In this document: positions 54,507-64,000 of the stretch, piece by piece
Position numbering within the stretch: the stretch's first letter is position 1
Layout: every line of letters begins with the position of its first letter
Position numbers and translations under genes: made by a program
Notes under the pieces: generated by a model
The model's database searches: none
Seen by the model: the letters and a program-made list of their open reading frames with translations, nothing else
Told to the model about the DNA's origin: nothing
From: Novakomyces olei
Lineage: Eukaryota > Ascomycota > Novakomycetes > Novakomycetales > Novakomycetaceae
Reading direction: 5' to 3'
NCBI GenBank assembly: GCA_016906335.1
Contig: JADEYG010000015.1
Location: 806,001-870,000 of the forward strand
Length of the DNA: 64,000 nucleotides

Positions 54507-57500
54507 ATGTCGTTGTGGCGGGCGTTTGCTGATAATGAGCCCGATAAACCCGCACTTTTATGGTACACGTCAGCGGATACGCTGGGCGCAAGCTTTACGT
54601 TTGGCCAGCTTTTATGGGCGGCACAAAAGTTAGCAGCACGTATCAAAAAGAGGCACACTGTCATCCCCATAATTGTCCAGCATTCTCCGTTACTCTACGT
54701 TAGCGAGCTCGCAGTTCTCTACTCCGGCAATGCCTTTTGTCCCATCTCGGTAGACTCGCCGCCAACACGTTTACGCGATATTCTCGGCATTGTTGATGCT
54801 GAGTATGTAATTCACGACGGCAGCTTTGCCAACATTGACGCTGTTGCCCCGGCAACAACTATCCTTGTAGGCAGCTCTGTCTTTGATGAACAAGGACCAT
54901 CGAATCTGTGCTCGCAGTCTGCTGCAAGTATAGACGCGTCTGCTGCCTCTGATGACGATGTTGCTTACGTTCTCTTCACTTCTGGATCTACCGGGATTCC
55001 AAAAGGCGTTCCCATAAGGCATTCGTCTACACTATCTTGTCTAAAAGCGCACGACTGGATCTACAGTCACTACAATCTTGGACCGGGATCTCGTTTCCTG
55101 CAATTTGCCAGTGCCACGTTTGATGTTTCCGTGTTTGAGATCTACTCCTCCTGGCGACATGGCTGTACACTAGTGTCTGCCGATCGGCAGACACTAGTCA
55201 ATCATCTGCCAGAGCTAATTGCCCACAGCAATGTTGTTGGACTCGAACTGACACCGGCTATGGCCGATGTCATTTCTCTAGCGCAGTACAAGCCCAATTA
55301 CCGAAACATACGCGTCATCTTATCTATAGGAGAAGCCATGACGCAACGTATGGTAGACTTTTGGGACGAGAGGCTGTTGAACGCTTACGGACCCACAGAG
55401 GCCACTATACACGTGTCCTTGATGCCCTTCAACAAACGGCTTTTACCCAATGCGATTGGCCGACCATTGGAAGGGGTCACATTTTACATCCTGGATTCTC
55501 AGCAAGCAAAAGTCTTGCCCGACGGAGCTGTCGGAGAGCTGGGAATTGCCGGCCCATTTCTTACACCGGGGTACATTCGCCGGCCAGACTTGAACAGCCA
55601 GCAGTTCCCTGAAATAGATGGGGTTAGGGTTTATCGTACAGGCGATTTGGTGCGTCGATCGCCCCTGCATGGCTACTATGAGATCATGGGCCGGGCAGTT
55701 GAGGGTCAGGTAAAACTGAATGGCCGGCGTGTTGAACTGGGCGAGATAGATGCTGCGATAAAGCCGGCAGTGCGAGAATGCGCAGTTGTTAAGATAGATA
55801 CAGGCACGGGGGGAGTGGTTGCCTTTGTAGTCGGAGACCGGCAGGCCGCTATAGCATCGGCTAAAAGCTTACTGCCGGCCTGGATGGTCCCCGAAATTGT
55901 GGAGTTGCCGGACCGTCTGCCCAAGCTGGACTCGGGTAAAGTAGACCGCAAACAGTTGGCTTCGTTATACTGTGAAAGGCAAATTGAAGATGACAGCGAT
56001 GACGCCACCGTACGCGTGTTTAGGGACTGCTTTCCCCATACAAGCTCTGCATTAAGGCGGAACACGGAGATCTCGGCTTTAGGGGTTGACTCCATCTCGG
56101 CGTTAAGGCTGAGCGGACGATTAGCAGAGGAATTAAGCGGTCAGCCGGTGAGCGCGGCACAGATCCTACGTGATTGCCGAACAATCGGAGATGTAAGCAA
56201 TCTCATTATGGCTGGCAATAATTCCTCCCAGCTGCGTCAGAGTCGAGAGTGTACTCCGTTACAGGATATGCTACTAGCCCAGACGTTAAAAAGTGGAGCG
56301 TACTTTAATAAGGTGCAGTTTCTAGTTAAAGCGGGTGTGAGTCAAGAGCAAGTAGTAGAGGCAGTTGAGCAGGTCTTGTCTCTTGATCTACTGAGCCGCA
56401 AGATCGTACAAGGCACCAGTTCTTCAGGTGCACTATTTGCCTTTGGTCCTAAACAAGAGTGCAAAATACAAACGAGCCAAAAGCCTGATGTTGATTATAG
56501 TCGAGAGATGAAGACAGCAGGCCGTCTTGTATTTGCCAAAGTATTTCCTTCTGAAGCAGGAACAATGGTGGAGCTAGTACTGCATCACGCTGTCTACGAT
56601 GGCTGGAGTGTAGAAATCTTGCGTGAACAACTGCATCGTGCGTTGACTCATACCAGTACAGAATCAACTTCCTTTTTTACATTTGTTCCAAAAATTGCAG
56701 AGCTCAGTGCTGCCCATAGGGACGCTGATTTAGCCTACTGGACTAAATATTTGGCCCAGGCGGAATCAACTAATCTGCCTATGCTGTACCCAAAGTCGAG
56801 CAGTGACGTCACTACTGATGTGGTTGGAGAGCAGTTGAGTTTTGGATTATCACAGTTGACGGCTTTTGCTGGCCGGTTTGACTGCTCACCACAGTGCGTA
56901 ATTCAGCTGGCTTGGGCTGTTGTGCTTAGCAAACTCGTAAGAGCCAGCGAAGTTTTGTTTTGCACTACGTTTTCAACTAGAGCACTCTATGCGGGATCGG
57001 AAGATACTGTAGGGCCTTTTATAGCGACAGTACCGACACGTGTTGGCCTCAGGCGATCAGTCAAAGAGCAATTACAGTCTATACAGCAGGACAACATGGC
57101 AGCTATGGATCACATTGGGCTGCCTATGTCAGACATGGCCAGCTTACCGGCCGTCAACAGCCTGGTACTTTTCCAAAGGGATTTACGGCCCAAACTGGCG
57201 GGGCAGGATGTTGATTTGGTAGCGACGAGCGATTTTTGCGAGGTAAGGATCGAGTCTGTTCATATCAAATTGTTTTTTGATTATTCTTTTTTATTTTATT
57301 CGTTTATGCTGACAGCATTTAGTATGACGTTCTGGTAGAAATGGAAGCATTCGACGAGAGCGATAGAGTGGTGGCAAGATTGACATCCTCACGAATTGCG
57401 GCTGAAGAATTAAAAGTCTGTTTGACCGGCTTAATTAATGTCCTTGACGAGTTTGTTGTTGGAAGGACTACGCAGATTCCAGCAGAAATTACACCGCTCT

Positions 57501-60500
57501 CAGTTTCTAAGCTTGTGGTGCCGTCCTTGCCAGCTCCCTTTGAAAACTTGGTTCAAATGGTATCAGATTCCTGCTCCAGGCTCGGAGACAAAACGGCCAT
57601 CGAATTCACTGATGATCTGCGAAATATTGTCCGCTTAAATTATAGAGAATTGGACGACTTGTCCAACAACGTCGCCGCCACTCTGAGCCAGAGTTTTGGT
57701 GCCAACGACATTATACCAATAATTATGAAAAAGTCGGCGTTTGTTTATGTTTTTATTTTGGGAATTTTGAAAGTAGGAGCATGCTACCTTCCGATGGCAG
57801 ATAATGTTCCGTTGGAGAGACTGAAGCTTACATTACAGTCGGTTCGCACTAATCGTATCCTGACTGACGATGCTTCTCGATACCCCGGCTTTGAAGCAAT
57901 CGTTATCGATCCTCGTAAAACGGCCGCAGCTCCGTTCAAGCCAAGGAATATTAGCAAACAGCAGAGGGCCTATATTATATTCACTTCGGGGACTACAGGT
58001 ATGTTATATCGCAAAGTATTTTAAATGGATTGTATTTAAGAACTGCAACGAGCTATTTCGTAATGTTTTGTTTTCTTGCCCCTTCTTCTCTTCAGTATCG
58101 CTTAAATAGCTCTAATCGTACCCAGGAACACCAAAGGGATGTGTACTGCCACACGAGAGTATTGTTTCAAATGTTTACAAGCTATCCAAAATCTACAAGG
58201 GCGATAAATGGTCAAAGATTCTCCAATTTTCTGGTCTTTCCTTTGACGTATCTGTTTTTGAAATATTCTATACCTTTCTAATAGGCGCTACATTGTGTGC
58301 GGCACCAAGAACGCTGCTTATCGAATCACCAAACGAAGTGGTCAATACTCTGCAAGTCACGCACCTTTCATCAACGGCCACGGGACTCAGTCTCTTCTCC
58401 CGTCAGCGGTGCCCGCGAGTACAAGTCGTGATTACTGCTGGCGAAAAGATAAACGAAAGCATCATGGACGAATGGGGTGCAGCCAGTGGATGCATCCTTT
58501 ACAATTCCTACGGTCCGACGGAAATGACTAATGTATGTACATGCAAGCCCAATTTTAGTCCTCGGGATAGGACGTATGATATTGGATGGCCTTTACCCGG
58601 CATTGTTTGCATAGTCGTTGACGAAAAAGGAGGGATTGTTCCAAAGCTCGGGGTGGGAGAGCTTTGTTTCCGAGGAGACCAATTGGTAAGTTTTTGTCTA
58701 TTTAAATAACTTTGTTTATTGGCTTGCATATTGTTTCATCTGATTCGTTTATCTAACTATGGCTCTAGTTTTCCGGCTATATTAACAACGAAACTCAAAC
58801 TGAGTCTAGTTTGATTCAGACTAAATATGGGGTGTTTTACAAGACTGGTGATCTTGGTCGGTTGATGCTGGACGACCAAATCCAAGTATTGGGCCGAACC
58901 GACGATCAAGTTAAGCTACGTGGGTTCAGAATCGAGCTTGGAGAGATCAATGTTGCCCTTCAAGACTACGTTCACAAAAGCTGCGCTACCATTGTTACAG
59001 AGGGAGAATCGCCGGCTATTGTTTCCTTTGTTGCATGCAATAGTAGAAAAGAGTTTGAAAACGCTGGTATCATCGGTGATTTTGATTACAAAGGAGCCTA
59101 TTCCAGACTTAGAGAGCGCTTACCCGAGTACATGGTTCCATCGTACATTATTCCGCTGGACTGCGGACTGCCTATAAACCAAAACCACAAGTTTGATCGC
59201 AAGAAGGCTCTTTATGCCTTTGAAAAGCTATCAAAGCAACTACTTGAGACCCGACGGCAGGATCCAAAAGCAGATGGGAATGAAAGTTTGTCTGCGCGTG
59301 AAACGGAGGTGAAAAATTGCATTGCTAAAGTACTAAACGTACCTTCCAGTGTAATTTCTAGGAATACTACGCTTATTTCCTTTGGCTTGGACTCGATCAA
59401 GGCTGTCCGATTGAGCCGAAAACTAGCTGCCGACTTGGATATTGCTCTTCCAGTGTCCAGTTTACTCGGTGGCTTATCGCTTTCTCAGCTATTGGCTCAA
59501 GCCGACGCAGCCGAGTCTCGTGACTTGCAGGCTCAAGGAGCGGGCGGCAAGTTTACTCACCTTGTTGAAGATCTGCAGTCTTACTTGCCGAGAATTTGTG
59601 AAAAGTATGGCTTACGACTCGCCGATATTAACCAGATTTTGCCCTGTTCGCCCATGCAAAACGCAATTCTAAGCCTCTCTACGGAGAACGCAGAGGGATA
59701 CTTGAATGACGTATCCATTTCGCTGCCTTTAGATTGTGATCTGCAACGGTTATCGTTGGCATGGAAATCACAAATTCGGCAGCTTCCGATTTTGCGCACA
59801 GTGTTTAAGCCGATTGATCATAAAACAGTTCCATACGCACAGCTCGTCATCAAAGAGTTGCTGTTCCCTGTGGATGCAAAAGTTCAGATTTGTAATAGTC
59901 ATGATAATAAAGATTCATTAGCAGCCTTTTCGAACGAAGGAGCATACAAGGTCCTTCTTCTACATTTTGAAGAGCAAAAAGTCATGCGGCTTCTCTTCCA
60001 CCATGCTTTATACGATGGCTGGGCGTTTGAACTTTTGCTGGCTAGAGTATGGGAGGCGTATTTGACAGGAGAAACAGGATGCAAGGCATATACCAATACT
60101 GGATTTGAAAATTACTTGGCCCAAGTATACGATCAAGACTCGACCAGAAACGAAGAATACTGGCAAAGATTGTTAGAGGGCTTTGCCTTTGGTAATCGCC
60201 TGCCTTGCCTGATACCTCTTGAAACCTCATTAGTCAATGCCGTACCTATAGTGAAAAGGAGGGCAGTTCCGCTTTCACTTAAGGTTATTGAGAACTATTG
60301 CCAGCAGAGTTCAGTTACACTTTTGTCCCTATGCCAATACTCGTGGGCCCGTGTCCTTTTCATGCTGTACAACAGCGACGATGTAGTTTTTGGTAACGTT
60401 GTTAGTGGTCGGACGGAATTTGTGGACGATGTGGAAAATTTGATTGCGCCCACATTCAACACGATACCCGTTCGTTCAAAGAAAACGGGCAGTGAAATGG

Positions 60501-63500
60501 CAATGCTCCAACAGTTTGTCAAACAAAATGCCTCATCGCAAAACTACCAGCTATGCTCGCTCAGAGATATCAAGCGCTATTGCCATGTGGATTCAGTGAC
60601 AAATTTGTTTGATACTGCTCTTATTCTACAACCCCAATCGAAGCTGCAAGGTAGATACGGCCTTGTTTTGCAGGACAATAACCCCTTTTCAGAGTTTGAT
60701 TATCTCATCGAGTTTATTGTTTGCCCTGACCGTGTTGACGTACAGCTGACGTCGACTACTCGATTGCTGGCAAAAGAACAGGATGCTGCAGTTATGGTTG
60801 ATATGGTGATCGAGTCTTTTACAAAGACAGTTGATTCTGCTCTGGATGGATCTCGGCCTTTTGACTTCCAGGGGCTGTTTGCCAATCGTCCAGACCTTTT
60901 AGCCTGCTCACAAAGTTTACAAGAGCCTGTGGATGACAATTGCTCAGTGCTGCAAAACCTTGGTACTATTGTTGCTGAGCACGGATGCAAGCCGGCAGTA
61001 TTGTTCACTGCGCCCAACTTGTCTTTGCAGGATAGTATCAGCTTTGCTGAGTTGGACCGTCAATCCTCTACGATTGCCTCTAGAATTCCGAGCTTGATCG
61101 ATCATGCGAAAAAGTACGTCCCGGTAATGATGGAAAAGTCTGTATTCTTTTACGTAATAGTGTTGGCAATTTTCAAAGCTGGTTATGTCTATGTACCGAT
61201 TAGCCCGGAAGTTCCGCGTCAACGGCTCTCTGTAATGCTACAGAATCTGCATTGTTCCCAATTAATTGTGGACGAAATTGCGCCTTTAGAAATAGAAAGT
61301 CTGCGCTCAATACGTGCCAAGGACCTTCAGGTGGGCGATCAGAAAACTCTTAGTGAACCCTACGAACTCCCTCGGCAAGGTCCAGCCTACATTTTCCATA
61401 CGTCTGGGTCGACGGGTACGCCCAAGGCGGTGCAGGTCTCTCATAAAGCCGCCTGGAGCTGCATTATTTACGCAAGTCAAGTATTCACCACTGGCCAGGA
61501 CTCACGATGGCTCCAATTTGCTGATACAACGTTTGATATGTCAATGTTTGATATGTTGTTTTGCTGGTACACTGGCACTACAATGGTCAGTGGCCGTCAA
61601 TCAACGCTTACGAGCCGTCTGAACGATATAGTCAGGTCTTTTCGTGTAACCCATTTGGACCTGACTCCATCAATGGCAGCTATTCTGCACGAGACGAATC
61701 GTGCAACTGTGGAGCTACTGTTTTGTATTGGAGAGCAGTTGTCGGATTCTGTGGCCAAAAGATGGGGAGACAAGTGTGTAAATAACTATGGGCCGACGGA
61801 GGGAGCAATGGCGTGTACGCTGCGCCGAATGAGCACTAATGGCAGCATGAAGGCTTCTAACGTCGGGTTTCCATACAAGTATACAACTGTGTACGTTGTT
61901 GACGATCGACAAAGGCTTTGCGCTAAGGGAGCCATTGGTGAGTTGGCGATTGGAGGCTCCCAGCTGGCCGATGGGTATGTGGGAAATGAAGAGCAGACCA
62001 AGGAAAAGTTTAGGACGCTGCCTTTTGCTGGAGAACGCGTCTATTTTACTGGCGACTATGTGCGAATGTTGCTGGACGGGTCTTTGGAGTATATTGGAAG
62101 GGAAGACAGTCAGGTAAAGCTTCGTGGGCAACGTATTGATCTACGGGAAATAGATCATGCTATTGCAAGGTTTGAGGAACACCATGATCATGGTTTACAG
62201 GTTACAAGCTCACATACATTTGTCCTTGAGCATCCTACTGGCAACTCACAGCACCTGGTCTCCTTCGTGGAGACGAGTAAAAGGCCAGAAAGAGAGAAGG
62301 ATATGCGAATCATGATTCGTGATTGCTGCAAGACGTCTTTGCCGTCGTACATGATGCCAGATTATATCGTTTTTATCGAATCTTTACCGTTGAGTGCGGC
62401 TGGAAAAGTGTTGAAATCCAAATTGGAACTTGTGTTCCGTGAAGAGGCTGAGAGGGCCAGCTTGCCGGACGACTCGAGTCCGGAAGGTAATCAAGAGGCG
62501 TACTCTTACGTTTCCGAATGCTTTGCCAGATTTTCCGGCAGACCAGTAGGCAAAATAAGGCCAAACATGACGATGCTCTCGTTGGGTCTTGATAGCATTT
62601 CTGCTATTCAGATGGGAGCATGGCTTCTTGAAACACAAGGCCTAAGTATCAAGCCCATTGATCTGTACAAGAATGATACACCCAGAAAACTGTCGCGCTA
62701 CATCGATACAATCTCGCGGCACAATCAGGGCAGAGACGTAGTGCCTGCCGAGTTTGCGTCTGAAATGAAAATGTGCGCACACAAACTCTTGAAACAAAAT
62801 GACGCAGCGTGGGAAGAAGAAGGCGTTGACTATGCTCTTCCCTGTACCGACAGCCAAAAGGCCTTTTTAAGCGCCTTTTACCAGAGCAACGCTTCAGCAT
62901 ACGTAAATTATAGTGTGTATGAGATTAATCAGGGGGTGGTGGATACTTTAAGTGCTTCATTAAAGAGTCTTGTTGACAACGTGCCTATGCTGCGCACTAG
63001 ATTTGTGCAGACTGCTGACTTTAAAATACCTTTTGTACAAGTCTGCGCCAGCAAGGAATCCACAATTGCTTTGCAAAAAAGATGCATTAAAGACGCTTCT
63101 GAAATAACTAGCGTCTTAAACCAGTGTCGTTCGGATTTGGCGAAATATATATGGCGGGATACGTCGGCGCTGCCTTACTCTGTTGTTCATGTTGCTTGCG
63201 AGCAACACAATTACCTCGCGTTTATTGGCCTTCACGCTATTTTTGATGCGTGGTCGTTGGATATAATGCTGAGGTCAATTATGGCATTTGATGGCAAGTA
63301 CAGTGCAAGGCTGGATACTCAAGTGACCACCGAATCTGCGCTTTTATGGATCCTTTATGAAGAAGCCCGGTGTGCCTCTGATGAGTGTAGATCGTTCTGG
63401 GCCGATCACGTTTTACCGGGTATGGGCAGCGTGCCCTCGCTGAATCCTGACAAGTCTGATACGGGAAAGACCGTTGTATCGAAATCAATTTGCGACATAC

Positions 63501-63983
63501 CTTTCTCTCGACTTGAGAGCGAGTGCAGAGCTATCGGTGTGCCATTCCAGGCTTTAGGTCAACTGGCGTGGGCTAAAGTGTTGGGCGCTTACAATGGAGA
63601 GAAGCACGTCACTTTTGGAGACGGTAAGTTGGTACCTTGTAATTGAATTTCACTTCCAATTCCATATATTTCACCGTCGATTGCTAACAATGCTAGTCCT
63701 GTCTGGCCGTCTGGGAATGTCTGGTGTAGAAAATACTCCAGTAATATGTCTAACGACGGTTCCGATAACTGTGACTTTGGAGGGAAAAGTCGGGAGTATC
63801 CTGCAAAGGATAGCTGCATTTGAAACAAGAGTTAGTGACAGGCAGCACACTCCTCTTCAAAAAATCTCTGCCTGGACGGGCGCCGGATCTGAGCCCTTGT
63901 TTGAGTCTGTGTTTGTATACCAAAGAATCGCGCGAGAGACCTCGATTGCTTACAAGCCTTTTGCCGACGATGCGACTGCAGCG
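54507..63983 (+). CDS. Ferrichrome-type siderophore NRPS, 5' three modules (partial)
   Basis: A giant cytosolic nonribosomal peptide synthetase; 3,038 aa are visible in exons 54507-57242, 57323-57998, 58126-58685, 58769-63623 and 63697-63983, and a GTATGG donor shows it continues past the window. Module 1: A (LFTSGSTGIPKGV about 157, NAYGPTEAT about 291, YRTGDLV about 375), T (GVDSIS, Ser529), C (HHAVYDG 693-699). Module 2: A (FTSGTTGTPKG about 1130, NSYGPTEMTN), T (GLDSIK, Ser about 1533), C (HHALYDG about 1735). Module 3: A (HTSGSTGTPKA about 2200, NNYGPTEGAM), T (GLDSIS, Ser about 2600), C with a divergent core LHAIFDAW about 2812 and VLSGR. It begins directly with an A domain and has no thioesterase. 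A-T-C repeats are the plan of fungal ferrichrome synthetases (Sib1, Sid2, SidC), which end in extra T-C pairs. Substrates are not deducible here; Gly/Ser and acylated N-hydroxyornithine are the usual ones. Confidence 0.93.
55169..55198. repeat. Perfect 30-bp palindrome inside the NRPS A1 domain
   Basis: ACTAGTGTCTGCCGA is followed immediately by its exact reverse complement. It encodes part of the A4-A5 linker (TLVSADRQTL) and does not disturb the frame. Confidence 0.95.
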
Positions 63984-64000
63984 GTATGGCTCTAATTATT

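Noticed and set aside
54507-63983. A complete siderophore gene cluster
   Set aside because: No ornithine monooxygenase, acyltransferase or siderophore transporter is present in the window; only the NRPS and its promoter elements are seen, so a cluster is not claimed.

Overview
The window is nuclear DNA of a fungus, almost certainly an ascomycete. It carries fungal versions of Bzz1, Bor1, Tim9, Ubp16 and Psp1 and a ferrichrome-type siderophore synthetase. It also keeps genes lost from Saccharomyces but present in fission yeast and filamentous fungi (EAF, PRKRIP1-like, an RCK-type kinase, many introns). I lean towards Taphrinomycotina or another early ascomycete branch, but the sequence alone does not settle it. 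Genes are small and close together. Introns are frequent and mostly 35-220 nt, with GTAAGT/GTATGT/GTACGT donors and CTAAC/CTAAT branch sites close to the acceptor. Intergenic DNA is AT-rich with simple repeats.

Layout. 1-5062: the 3' end of the SF3B1 splicing factor gene, a PWWP/LEDGF-like chromatin protein and a Bor1 borate exporter. 5477-8962: Utp15 (rRNA processing), RPA3 and PSF1 (replication). 9065-12000: an unrecognised gene and the ER cargo receptor Erv14. 12721-21346: Bzz1 (endocytosis), Tim9 (mitochondrial import), a Rho GTPase-activating protein and a membrane-anchored ubiquitin protease. 21820-29270: an AT-hook protein, a small membrane protein, Mob1 and a PSP1-domain protein. 31076-36227: an unrecognised coiled protein, the elongation factor EAF, TFIIH subunit Tfb4, a PRKRIP1-like protein and a SET protein. 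37911-44152: an RCK/MAK-type kinase, a gene-poor stretch with a duplicated fragment, and an MCT-type MFS transporter. 44153-50436: a decayed AT-rich fossil, S-adenosylhomocysteine hydrolase, tRNA-Ser(AGA) and a prolyl oligopeptidase pseudogene. 50437-64000: a PabA-PabB-PabC fusion for p-aminobenzoate synthesis, then a giant NRPS that runs off the window.

Most genes are unrelated housekeeping loci and do not form one pathway. The coherent functional unit is the NRPS at the right end. It has an A-T-C x3 order like fungal ferrichrome synthetases. Its promoter carries four exact ATCWGATAA elements, the recognition site of the iron-sensing GATA repressors (Sre/Fep1/Urbs1 class). This predicts iron-repressed siderophore synthesis.

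Many exon structures here were rebuilt by hand from splice signals, reading frame and remembered family sequences. They agree in length with known homologues (for example Bor1 570 aa, Utp15 503 aa, Erv14 149 aa, Tim9 85 aa, Mob1 224 aa). No database search was run.
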